Below are positions 8,856 to 18,043 of a DNA stretch of 64,000 nucleotides, one piece after another. Below the pieces are notes generated by a model. That model saw nothing but the letters and a program-made list of their open reading frames with translations. It was not told the origin of the DNA and made no database searches. Positions within the stretch are counted from its first letter, which is position 1; the number at the start of each line of letters is the position of its first letter. The position numbers and the translations under genes are program-made. Source of the DNA: Poecilobothrus nobilitatus (Eukaryota; Arthropoda; Insecta; Diptera; Dolichopodidae); the NCBI GenBank assembly GCA_947095535.1, contig CAMUPU010000001.1, positions 124,001 through 188,000 on the forward strand. The letters run 5' to 3'.

Positions 8856-9405
8856 TTTTTTTTTTTTTTTTTTTTTTTTATTATTAATGTTAGACAATTT
8901 ATATAAAAAATTGTGTATAAGAAATTAAATTCTAAACTAAATCTAAACTAATTCTAAAAACTAAGAGTTTATAAATCACATTACAATTTTTTTTTTTTTT
9001 TTTTTTTTACTTGAACAATAGCTAATTTCTAAAGTTTTTTAAATATTTCTTAAGTCTATGTTTAAATTCATGTAAGTTTTGGCTGCGTTTTAGTTGGATA
9101 GATAGAGCGTTAAACATCTTTATTGCACTACATTTTAATCCTTGTAGCTTCTTAGTTGTAGTTCCTTTAGGTACTACAAGATGTCCTCTATATCTAGTGT
9201 TGTAGTTGTGCACGTTATCTCTTGTTAAAATTGTTAATGAAGATTTCATTTTCTTGTTTATTATTTTATACACATCACATATTTACATTTTTCGAAGTAT
9301 ATTAACTGGTTTATGTCAAGTTCATTTGTGGTTATATACAATTCCTTTGTACTCAATCTAAGGTTCAATTTGTATAATGTTTTTAACGATTTTTTCATAA
9401 TCATC
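8856..9405 (-). mobile_element. 5'-truncated non-LTR retrotransposon tail
   Basis: Read on the minus strand, this holds the end of a reverse-transcriptase ORF2, a 3' UTR of about 140 bp and a poly(A) tail seen here as a 24-base T-run (8856-8879). A second A-rich run (T22 at 8987-9008) lies just after the stop. The element is cut on its 5' side near 9405, where gypsy-type sequence on the plus strand begins. Only the last 10-15 percent of such an element remains. Confidence 0.75.
9022..9402 (-). pseudogene. C-terminal fragment of non-LTR ORF2
   Basis: Two minus-strand frames join across a shift near 9265. The upstream part reads KKSLKTLYKLNLRLSTKELY. The downstream part (9273-9022) reads DNVHNYNTRYRGHLVVPKGT and ends in LHEFKHRLKKYLKNFRN. 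The NYNTR motif and the FK-RLK-YL end are typical of the C-terminus of jockey/CR1-type ORF2 proteins, beyond the reverse transcriptase core. No catalytic domain is present, so it is a dead fragment. Confidence 0.7.
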
Positions 9406-9407
9406 CG

Positions 9408-10933
9408 ACCAGACTTAGCAGCCAAAACTAAACCAACCAGTAAACCGTTTAAGATCCGTTCAGCTGGAGGCGACATTCAAATTACCAGAAAAATAAACGC
9501 CAGATTCTTTGAATATGTTGGAAACAAAGCTAATCTAGAATTTTTCATCTTACCAGGCTTGAAATCCTTCGACGGTCCTATTCCTAATCATTTTTGGTCC
9601 TATAAATGACAAGGAAATAATAGATACAGACGTAAGAGCAGGAATTAAAACATCTACTGCTGAACCCATCTACACGAAACAATATCCGTATCCTGCAAAT
9701 ATGAGAAGAGAAGTTGAGGAACAGATTAACGATTTGCTGAACAAAGGCATCATCAGACCATCAAAAAGTCCGTACAACTCACCCATTTGGGTTGTAGCAA
9801 AAAAACCAAATGCATCAGGAACAACAAAATATAGGATGGTAATCGACTTCAAGAGACTAAATTCCATAACAATTGCAGATACTTACCCGATTCCGGATAT
9901 AACCAATACGCTTTCTAGTCTAGGAAAAGCAAAATATTTCACAACCATGGATTTAACGTCTGGCTTCCATTAAATAAAAATGGCAGAAAAAGATATCCCG
10001 AAGACCGCTTTCTCCACAATGAATGAGAAATATGAATTCACTCGCTTGCCATTTGGACTACGCGATACTCCAGCAATTTTTTAGAGAATGATCTATGACG
10101 TACTGAAAGAACACATCGGCAAGCGTTGTTACGTATACATCGACGATGTCATCATCTTCGGGAAAACTGAAGAAGAACATCTTAACAACATTAGAGAAGT
10201 ATTTTCAACCCTAGATCAAGCTAATCTTAGAGTAAACCTAAAAAAAACCAGTTTTTCAAGACAGAGACGGAATTCCTTGGCTATTTGATCACGAACGAAG
10301 GAATAAAACCAGATCCCAAAAAGGTAGAAGCGATCCAAAGAATTAAGCCACCTGCGAACCTAAAGGAATTAAAATCTTTTCTTGGACTCACCTCATATTA
10401 CCGAAGATTCATCAAAGATTTCGCCAAGCTTGCCAAACCTTTGACTAATTTAACAAGAGGATATAATGCTCAGGTTAAGGCAAATCAATCAAAGAAGATA
10501 GAAATAAAATTAAACAAAGAAGAAATGAAGGCATTCAACAATTTGAAAGACCTTTTAATGTCATCAAAAATCCTCATCTTTCCAGATTTTGATAGTACAT
10601 TCATTCTAACAACAGACGCATCTAATCAAGCCATTGGCGCTGTTCTATCCCAGGGAGAGATAGGAAAGGATAAGCCTATTACATACATTTCTAGATCGTT
10701 GAACAGAACAGAAGAAAATTACGCAACAAACGAGAAGGAGATGCTGGCGATCGTATGGGCGCTCGACAACCTGCGTAATTATCTCTACGGAGCAAAAAAA
10801 ATAAATATTAACGGATCATCAGCCGCTCACTTTCGCCTTAGGCAATCGAAACCCCAACGCCAAGCTAAAAAGATGGAAGGCACGAATCGAAGAGTATAAC
10901 CACGAAATTATTTATAAACCAGGTAAAACTAAC
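9408..10933 (+). pseudogene. Gypsy pol: protease remnant, reverse transcriptase, RNase H
   Basis: A protease remnant (FKIRSAGGDIQI to ILPGLKSFDG, about 9445-9573) lacks the DTG active site. A deletion then leads to reverse transcriptase. Visible RT motifs are SPYNSPIWVV, YRMVIDFKRLN, FTTMDLTSGFH (motif A aspartate), LPFGLRDTPAIF, YVYIDDVIIF (catalytic DD pair, about 10129-10158) and FLGLTSYYRRFI. RNase H follows with ILTTDASNQAIGAVLSQ and ENYATNEKEMLAIVWAL. After a frame change near 10815 the RNase H end (a DHQPL pattern and then VVADALSRLP) is in the frame of the integrase ORF. Two in-frame stops (TAA at 9971-9973, TAG at 10082-10084) and the frame changes interrupt it. RT and RNase H would copy genomic RNA into DNA in the cytoplasmic particle. 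Confidence 0.85.
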
Positions 10934-12286
10934 GTGGTAGCTGATGCACTTTCCAGATTACCCTTAGAAATCAATACGTTATCTACAAGCTCAACAAAAA
11001 CAGCACATAGTTGCGACCAAGACAGCAGCGATCTCATCCCACATTGCGAAGCTCCAATAAACGTCTTCAAAACTCAAATCATCATCAAGCAAAGCAAATC
11101 CATTACCGCATTTGAGAATCCCCATCCTGGGTATCAAAGGTTCACAATCGGTATGCCAAGTATAACGCATGAAGGACTTATATCGATCCTTAAGCAAAGA
11201 CTAAACCCAAATGTTATAAACGGAATTAAGATTCCCGAGGAATACCTTAGTATGCTTAACAAGGTTTACAAGGAACACTTCAACAAAGTAAAAATAAGGA
11301 TAACTCAAAGAATGGTGGAAGATATCGGTAACGAAGAACGTCAAATGAACATTATCGAAAAAGAATATAAAAGAGCATATAGGAACTCCATCGAAAATCG
11401 AGAACAAATTATGGAACATCACTATTTTCCTAGAATGAATCGGCTGATCAAAGATTACATCAAGACCTGCGAAACGTGTAATTGTAATAAGTATGACAGA
11501 CACCCGCAACATCCGCACCTTCAGCCAACACCTATTCCGAATTATCCTGCGCAAATCCTCCATTTAGACATCATGGAAATACGGGGAGAAAAATATATCA
11601 CCTGCATTGACAAATTTTCCAAATTCGTCAAATTCTTCAGGATCAAGGATAAATCCGCCCTACATCTAAGAGACAAACTAACAAAAGTACTGCACTACTT
11701 CATGGTTCCCGAAATGATAGTCACTGACAACGAAAGTGGACTGATTAGTCCTATAGTATCAACTTATATCAAGGCACTTGGAATAAAAACATACCATACA
11801 CCTTCCCAGAAAAGTGAGGTCAATGGCACAATCGAAAGAGCGCATTCGACCATTTTGGAAATCATCAGATGCTTGCAAAAAGACTATCCACAACTAACAC
11901 ACAAGGATTTGGTAGGAATAGCAGTCGACCGCTATAATAATACGTATCATTCGGTAACAAAGAAAAAGCCCGCTGATATTTTTTATGGAAGGACTTCCAG
12001 AATAAATTATCAAAACTTAGTCAATATCAAGGATAAAATTCACAACGATTTATCAGAACAAATTAAGCACTTACAGCAACTTAAAATAAATAGAGAGAAC
12101 CGAAAAAGAGGCACTTCAGTAAACTATTCTAAGGGTCAAATGATCTATGTTAAGGATAAACAGATCAAAGCCAAGCACAAGCCTATTTACAAAAAAGAAA
12201 CAGTATTGAAAAACAATAAGGCAACCGTTACGACGATATCTGGGAAACGGATTCACAAATCCCACATCAAAACCACTCCTAATTAA
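10934..12286 (+). CDS. Gypsy integrase part of pol (open frame)
   Basis: This 450-codon open segment of pol is uninterrupted. It is not an independent gene: the first residues, VADALSRLP, are the RNase H end. The zinc-binding region keeps the cysteine pair CETC (179-182), but at the usual two histidine positions tyrosines are seen (Y145 and Y149, in EYKRAYRN). The catalytic core has D212 (HLDIM), D265 (VTDNES) and E301 (NGTIERAHS), a D-x35-E spacing that is standard for retroviral integrases. A basic C-terminal part, SGKRIHKSHIK, ends at the TAA. Integrase inserts the cDNA into the genome. With the upstream frame broken and the zinc histidines missing, activity is doubtful. Confidence 0.85.
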   Translation: MVADALSRLPLEINTLSTSSTKTAHSCDQDSSDLIPHCEAPINVFKTQIIIKQSKSITAFENPHPGYQRFTIGMPSITHEGLISILKQRLNPNVINGIKIPEEYLSMLNKVYKEHFNKVKIRITQRMVEDIGNEERQMNIIEKEYKRAYRNSIENREQIMEHHYFPRMNRLIKDYIKTCETCNCNKYDRHPQHPHLQPTPIPNYPAQILHLDIMEIRGEKYITCIDKFSKFVKFFRIKDKSALHLRDKLTKVLHYFMVPEMIVTDNESGLISPIVSTYIKALGIKTYHTPSQKSEVNGTIERAHSTILEIIRCLQKDYPQLTHKDLVGIAVDRYNNTYHSVTKKKPADIFYGRTSRINYQNLVNIKDKIHNDLSEQIKHLQQLKINRENRKRGTSVNYSKGQMIYVKDKQIKAKHKPIYKKETVLKNNKATVTTISGKRIHKSHIKTTPN

Positions 12287-12300
12287 ATTTTTCTTTTCAG
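12287..12300 (+). promoter_or_regulatory. Probable env splice acceptor
   Basis: TTTTTCTTTTCAG, a pyrimidine tract followed by AG, ends at 12300, 14 bases after the pol stop and directly before the env coding frame. Errantiviruses express env from a spliced subgenomic RNA with the acceptor at this place. The donor would lie in the missing 5' part. Confidence 0.6.
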
Positions 12301-12301
12301 A

Positions 12302-13672
12302 TTAATATTTCTGGGGACAACCGTCCCTCTAAAGATCTTTGAAATCACAGGCGCAATAGCAACATTGAAACTGGGGGAAGCAAGAATCTTGAATGGAACT
12401 TTTGATCTAATTCACATAATAGAACTGAAGAACTATGATGAAGTACTGCAAAAACTAATACCCTTGGTAGAAAATACGGATAATTCAAGCATAATGAAAC
12501 CTCAATTACAGTACTAGTTAAACAAAATAATGGATTCTTTAGCAAAGATAAGAGGTGTCCAAAGGCCCCGAAGGTCAATCAACTGGATCGGAACAGCATG
12601 CAAGTGGCTGGCCGGCACACCTGACGCCACAGACTGGGACAATTTGTTGAAAGATCAAAATCAGTTAATTAACCATGTCAGTAACCAACAAACTAATCGA
12701 AAGCTATAATGAAATCCTAAAACGGTTGGACAACAATATTGACCACAACCTTGAGCAAAATTTATTCAACAAACTGGGGATAATTAATGAAGTCATGAAG
12801 GAAGTCACCCTTGCAATCGAACTGGCAAAGCAAAAAATTATCAACACCAATTTACTCAGCAGAGAAGAAATTCTAAAAATACTTAGGGAAGTTGACACGC
12901 TACCGTACTCCAACGAAATCGAAGCAATTGAATACGCTGAACCAAAGGTTATCACAAAAGGGTTAACAATATTGTTCGTAGTGTCGTTACCCAAAACAGA
13001 TAATCGAACATACGATCACATATTGATTAAACCAACAATAAGAAATCAAACTGAAGTCCACTTGGAATACGAAGAACTACTGGTCAATCATGAAATCTAT
13101 GGAATCCATCAGAAATGCAAAAGTTTTAACGATATTGTTATCTGCAACAAGAGGGCACTGAAGAAATTAGAAACTGGACATTGTATTACACAATTAATTA
13201 AAGGCTTCAACGCGGTATGCGACTATCAATTCAACCATGAAAAAAAAGTCGAAGAAATCAATGAAAATACCATATTCCTAGCAAACTTAAACGGTAACGT
13301 CACGGATAACATCACCACCAGAAATCTATTAGGTAATTATCTCATGCAATACTCCAACGAGACGATCCAAGTCAAAGGTCTAACATTCTCAAACAAAGCA
13401 ATAAAATCATCAGAAGTTCTACCAGCGTTTCTTCAAACAAACATGACGCAAAAAAACCACAGAGTCAATCTCAAATATCTTCATAATCTGCAAGAACATA
13501 ACATTAAAAAATCGAACAACTTTTTTCTACAAAGAATGTCTCAATCACACTAAATGCAGTTATTATACTCTTCATCATTTCAATCGCAATAGTATTCACT
13601 ATCCTGAGGAAGAACGAAAAAACAGAGAAGACAGACGAAACCAACAGCCCTGCAAAATTAACTGAACTTTAA
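12302..13672 (+). pseudogene. Errantivirus-type envelope (env) gene, broken
   Basis: The frame after the splice acceptor starts LIFLGTTVPLKIF. It meets a TAG at 12515-12517, then carries a furin-type site RPRR (12563-12574) directly followed by SINWIGTACKWLAGTPDATD, the conserved errantivirus/baculovirus-F-type fusion region. Near 12690 it changes frame to an open stretch (12675-13553) with the transmembrane-subunit ectodomain, rich in heptad-like leucines (IESYNEILKRLDNNI) and N-glycosylation sites (NVTDN, NETI, NMTQ). Near 13535 the frame changes again to a hydrophobic anchor, AVIILFIISIAIVFTIL, and a charged tail that ends at 13672. Env would mediate membrane fusion. One stop and two frame changes mean no full-length product. 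Confidence 0.8.
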
Positions 13673-13696
13673 GCAAATCTGCTGGACGTAGATCTT

Positions 13697-13708
13697 TAAA
13701 GGGGGAGA
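13697..13708 (+). promoter_or_regulatory. Polypurine tract
   Basis: AAAGGGGGAGAA directly precedes the AGTTAAC start of the LTR. Such a purine run primes plus-strand DNA synthesis in LTR retroelements, and its position fixes the LTR left edge. Confidence 0.75.
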
Positions 13709-14025
13709 AGTTAACAACGCATCAAATTTCAACTATATAAAAATATGATAAAACATGTTTGAACAGGTTCACACGAAATTGCTGACGATATGTCTACAAT
13801 TATCGTGAGAATATTAGAATTAGAAAATAATTTCCCACATTACAAATTGCAACATAAGCAATTTATAATATATAAATACGGCGAAATTTAGTTTTAAGAA
13901 GCAATCTAAAATAAGTTCCACTACTGAAACTATTAAATGTAAAAAAGTATAAAATTTATTAAAATTTGTAAAAATAATTATTTCAATAAATTATTTTTTT
14001 AAAACAAATCCAAGTAAATTTGTTA
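13709..14025 (+). repeat. 3' LTR of the gypsy-like provirus
   Basis: It begins AGTTAACAACG, as gypsy-group LTRs do. TATA-like sites are at about 13735 (CTATATAAAAATATG) and 13868 (ATATATAAATAC), and a possible poly(A) signal AATAAA is near 13986. The right end is estimated, because no second LTR is present for comparison and the non-LTR tail starts at about 14035. Confidence 0.6.
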
Positions 14026-14457
14026 AGTTGCATGTATATATTTATTCATTTACTCACTTATTTATTTATCCCAATAAAAGTACAAAAGGCCTGGCCTTAT
14101 AAGTGTACGTAGGAAATCAAAAATTTAGATAAAAAAATATAATTATTAAAAAAAGAAAAAAAATATATATACAATTATTTACGTTAAATTAATATAATTT
14201 TACAGTTCAATAAAAAATAAGAAATTACAAAGCCAATGATTATATAATATGTAATCAACAAGTACCTAACAACAATTGCAATACCCAAATTTCAGAATGA
14301 CATTAACAACTAGATAATTTAATTTGAAGAGAAGGTGCAAATAAGAAGCTAGCAAGACAATACTATTAAGAAAAGCTAGGTCACACAAAAAAAAAAGAAA
14401 GAAAAAAAAAAGAGAGAATAACAATATTAGTAAGCAATCAATTGCCGAAGATAGAAA

Positions 14458-16467
14458 TTAGGTTGAACTTAAGAACAGTTTGCAATCAATAATAAATTTA
14501 CTAATAGATACATGGGCTTTAATTGAAGTTGGTAATAGGTTCCATAGCCTGATAACTCTTACAATAAAAGAAAGGTCCATAGGTCTAGTAGTAAATCGAG
14601 GGAACCGAATTTGATTAGTTCTTAAAGAATGCAATTGATTAAATTTAGAAAAAAGATAAACAGGGAGTGATGATCGAAGTATTTTAAACAGCATAATCAG
14701 ACAGCGTAGATTGTAGAAAGTTTTAAGTCGCGGACAACCAATTACATTCTCGGTGAGATGTGAAATATGATCATACCGGCCCAGTGAATAAATGAATCGA
14801 GTTGCGGAGTTTAATGATCTTTCTAGTTTCACAAATGTACTGGCATCACAACCACTAAAGATTTCACATCAGGTCGTTTATACTACAATCCACCATGAGC
14901 TGAACATCATCTGCAAAGATATGAGTGAATGAATGATTGATCACAGAAGGTAGATCATTGATACAAATAACAAAAAAAAGTGGCGCAAGAATTGAGCCTT
15001 GGGGAACCCCTTTGTTCATTATGTTGAAATTAGAAAAAGCAGGAAAGATTAATTTAATAAATTTTAGATGAATACCATCAAGTCCAACAGCATTAGAAGT
15101 TTGCGAATTTAGTATTAGGTAAAGTTCATGAAGAGAAATATTACGGAAAGAGAGAGCGTTAGACTTTTCTTCTAAGTCAGCTATATTAAATGACGTGTCC
15201 CTATGCTCAGTGCTCTGAGAACCTGAAAAATAATTATTCAAGTGATCTACATCTTCAAAAAAAGTTTCATGCGGGTTACTCTCCAGGGCTCCAAGATTTT
15301 TCACTTTTTTCCAAAATTCTCTAGAGTTGGAGGCTTGGTTAAAAATATGTTCCCCGTAGTCTCTTCTTGCATTTCTATTAATTTCTGTAACCTTGTTTCT
15401 TAAAACTTTGTACTTTGACCAATTCTCATTAGGAGGGTTAGATTTACAGAACTTAAACGCACTATCTCTCAAAGAAATTGCTCTTAGAATTTTAGGATTC
15501 TTCCAAGGACACTCACGGCTTTTAACAAGTTTTGTTTTAACAGGAACAAATTTATTAAATAAATATTGTATAGCAGAATTTAGGCAACTTAATTTAGTAT
15601 TTATATCCAAAATATTGAAGATGAAGGAAAGATCAATGCTAAAAGCTTCTGCGAAGAGTTCAGATTCATTTAAATTATTATAATCTCGATAACTAAATGT
15701 ATTCGGTGTTTTAATAAGAGGACAATCAATAGACAAATAAATAAAGGCATATTTAGAAATACTTGGTATCCAGAATTGATCCGAGAAATCAACGACGTCA
15801 AGTTTACTTAATACAAAGAAATCAGTAAGAGAAACAGAATTATGAAAAACGTCAAAGTGAGTTGGTGAAGAAGCATTCGAATGAAGAGAAAGATTAAAAT
15901 TGTCAAAGAATTCGACAGTGGCATTTCTAGTGGAGCTATTCATTAAGTTTAAATTAAAATCACGCATGATTACAATATTTTCATATTTTGAAGAGAGTTC
16001 AGAAAAAGTATCAGAAAGATTATCAATATCTCCTGACGGTCTATAGAGAACGCCCAACAAATAAGAGGTTCCATTAAAAAATGTCTGGATAAAAATATAC
16101 TCAATTAATAAATCTGCAGGAGAAGACTCAATGATTTTAAATTTGATTTTAGTTGAAATAAAAATCCTACACCTCCACCAGTACGCCTGGGGCGATCGTT
16201 CCTGATAAGCTTATACCCTGGTATAGTTAAAAGAGAATCGGTATGATACGATTTTAGCCAAGTCTCTGAAACACCAACGATGTCTAAGAATGAATTTTGA
16301 ATGATGGATTTGAAGTCATCTAACTTTTCAGTGCGCTTTGCTGGTAAGATACTCTGAGAATTAAAATGACCAATATTGAGAAAATTATTTGTCCTGGACT
16401 TAAGATTTTTTCTTAAAATAGAATTATCGCAAGCTTCAACACCCGATAAGATAATGTTATCTGACAT
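14458..16467 (-). pseudogene. Non-LTR ORF2: endonuclease and deleted reverse transcriptase
   Basis: ORF2 starts at an ATG (16467). The apurinic-type endonuclease shows HFNSQS, VSETWL and PGYKLIRNDRPRRTGGG (16467-16105). After a frame change it continues with LLGVLYRPSGD, RDFNLNLM (usually GDFN) and a degraded end where the SDH motif is expected (SKYAFIY). A linker with PWKNPKILRA leads to a reverse transcriptase from which the fingers and motif A are missing: FIKLIFPAFS runs directly to NKGVPQGSILAPLFFVICIND and FADD (about 15010-14890). A second deletion and frame change remove the next part, and the final piece 14832-14458 reads RFIYSLGRYDHIS. Two deletions make it inactive. It would nick the target and reverse transcribe the RNA if whole. 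Confidence 0.82.
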
Positions 16468-16697
16468 TTTTATTTGATAAAATAAGGAAAGTTAAGACGT
16501 TAAGAAAATTGGGTAATGCAAAAAAAAAATAATACCTGTACATAATTAGTAAAAATAATGCAAAAATTTAATAAAATTGAGTTATAAACACAACCAATAT
16601 AATTGGATTGGAATATTTGATTAAATAACTTTTAAATATCGTATATAAAATTAAATTAAATTAAATTAAATGAAGACTGCAGTAAATGATGTAAAAT

Positions 16698-17618
16698 TCA
16701 TACTGAATCGTTTGACTCATGACTCGTTATCAACTGATCTTGAGATGTTATTTTAGTAGTAATTTGTCCATTTTCAGTTTTTTGAATATACACTTCCCCT
16801 TTCCGAGTAACTACTTTATATATCCAACCATCGTTTTTCATTTTAGAAGCTAGACGAAACAGCTTCAAAGATAAAGGTGGAAGACTTTCATTAATATAAA
16901 TACAATTTGAACCAGAAAAACCAATATGTGAAACTTTCAAAGTTCTAAACGCTAAATATTTATTAAACAATTCATCTCTATTGCTTCTTCCCAAAAACTT
17001 AACAATAATGGTACCAACTCTATTTGGCATGTGGAACATAGAGTTAACACATGCAAAACCAACTTGAAATCCGATGGTGTCTGAAATTTTTTTAAACAAG
17101 CTGACCATGCTTTCTTCCTCAGTACATGGTACGCCATTTATAAGAAGATCAGCATGGTGTGACGATTTTTCGAGCATAAAAACTCTAGCATTGAGTTCAT
17201 TTGAGTTAGAAGAACGAGAAGTAGCAGCGAGAAAGATACGTTCATTTAAATCAGTTTCAAGTTTATCAAATTTACTAGACATGGTATTGATATTTGATAT
17301 TGCTTTGGCTTCAATTTTTTCATACAAAGATTTCTCTAAACTATCAACCTTCGCATTAACTTCCTCTATGTTAATGTCGAGACGTTTAACCGTATCGTCA
17401 AGTTTTTTATTAATACGAATTTCCATGTCACTCAGCTTTTCTGCAATGATGACCTTGATAGTATTTTCGATCGAGTCAAGACGAGTGGATAAGTCTTGAA
17501 TTAATTTAATAATCGTTTGATTGCTATCCACAGTTGATTTCCCAACGAATAAAGGGGATTTAGATAGAGATGAGCTGCTATTAGAGCGTAAATTCATTAA
17601 ATTGTTTGTGGTGGCCAC
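16698..17618 (-). CDS. Non-LTR ORF1 protein, coiled coil plus FP-like domain
   Basis: An open frame of about 306 codons. The N-terminus is serine/asparagine-rich. Residues about 35-150 form a long heptad-type coiled coil (LIQDLSTRLDSIENTIKVII and on), and the C-terminal part (about 155-290) resembles the domain shared by baculovirus FP proteins and insect non-LTR ORF1: LLINGVP, CIYINESLPP, KLFRLASKMKNDGWIYKVVT, GEVYIQK. It would trimerise and bind the element RNA. The first codon of the open frame is GTG, preceded by a stop; the first ATG is codon 8 (17597-17595), so the product may start there. Unlike ORF2 it carries no break. Confidence 0.75.
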   Translation of the reverse strand: MATTNNLMNLRSNSSSSLSKSPLFVGKSTVDSNQTIIKLIQDLSTRLDSIENTIKVIIAEKLSDMEIRINKKLDDTVKRLDINIEEVNAKVDSLEKSLYEKIEAKAISNINTMSSKFDKLETDLNERIFLAATSRSSNSNELNARVFMLEKSSHHADLLINGVPCTEEESMVSLFKKISDTIGFQVGFACVNSMFHMPNRVGTIIVKFLGRSNRDELFNKYLAFRTLKVSHIGFSGSNCIYINESLPPLSLKLFRLASKMKNDGWIYKVVTRKGEVYIQKTENGQITTKITSQDQLITSHESNDSV

Positions 17619-17623
17619 AATTC

Positions 17624-17830
17624 AGATGCAACTCAAGAAGTCCAAATTAGAATTTGAAGAAAAGGTTTATGTTGAGCAAAATGTAATTTAATGAAAACTG
17701 ATACAAATATAAAAACTCTTCTTCAAATATAGAAGTCTTCAACATTTACAATTTCACTGCTCCATTAAAACAAGACCACAAAACAGATGAAATAGATTTA
17801 GTAGTAAATAATAATGAGATTGTGATTTAA
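17624..17830 (+). pseudogene. Orphan coding-like fragments
   Basis: Between the non-LTR element and the satellite, two short plus-strand frames have codon character unlike the surroundings. One includes KKSKLEFEEKVYVEQNV and stops near 17693. The other, 17702-17830, includes NIEVFNIYNFTAPLKQDHKT and ends DEIDLVVNNNEIVI before a TAA. I cannot name the family. They could be the C-terminal remains of one frameshifted gene, perhaps of a viral or transposon protein. Confidence 0.3.
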
Positions 17831-18043
17831 ATTATGATATATTATTTATAATAAAAGTTTAGGTAATTTATTAGATTAGATGAAGTTTTATTTATTATTT
17901 AAATGTTTCAATATTTATTTATATGTTTTTTTGTTGTTATTTATATGTTATTTATATGTTAAATTTTAAATTCTTTTAACCGCTAATTATTTTATATTTT
18001 AAAATTAATATTTTGAGTTATTCGAATTAAAAAAGCTAGTAAC
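17831..18043. other. AT-rich spacer before the satellite
   Basis: Low-complexity AT-rich DNA with TTTATTTATATG-type runs. No gene is seen. Confidence 0.4.

Larger units (their letters stand above)
9406..14025 (+). mobile_element. Gypsy/errantivirus-like provirus, 5'-truncated
   Basis: This Ty3/gypsy element holds part of protease, reverse transcriptase, RNase H, integrase, an env reading frame, a polypurine tract and one LTR. The 5' LTR, gag and the protease start are missing, and the left edge abuts a non-LTR tail. The env gene, the splice acceptor before it and an LTR beginning AGTTAAC point to the errantivirus (insect endogenous retrovirus) lineage. Breaks: stops at 9971-9973, 10082-10084 and 12515-12517; an internal deletion near 9590-9620; frame changes near 10255, 10815, 12690 and 13535. 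It is not able to make its proteins. Confidence 0.85.
14035..17640 (-). mobile_element. Non-LTR retrotransposon (jockey/CR1-like), defective
   Basis: Read on the minus strand, ORF1 (17618-16698), a spacer with a TTAAA microsatellite (about 16647-16671), ORF2 (16467-14458) and a 3' UTR lead to an imperfect TAAA-type tail near 14037-14075, preceded by GGCCAGGCCTTTTGTACTTT, a typical 3' end of insect non-LTR elements. ORF2 has frame breaks and internal deletions. It sits directly after the gypsy LTR. No target-site duplication could be assigned. Confidence 0.8.

Noticed and set aside
10991..11563. Two minus-strand frames of 68 and 120 codons
   Set aside because: Antisense to the gypsy integrase region; no domain pattern.
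12345..12994. Minus-strand frames of 77 and 96 codons
   Set aside because: Antisense to env; explained by the codon bias of the env sequence.
13709..14025. Exact LTR right end and target-site duplication of the gypsy element
   Set aside because: Only one LTR is present and the 5' end is lost, so neither can be fixed; only an approximate right edge is given.
17074..17499. Plus-strand frame of 141 codons
   Set aside because: Antisense to the coiled-coil region of the non-LTR ORF1, where a repeated heptad codon pattern gives a long mirror frame.
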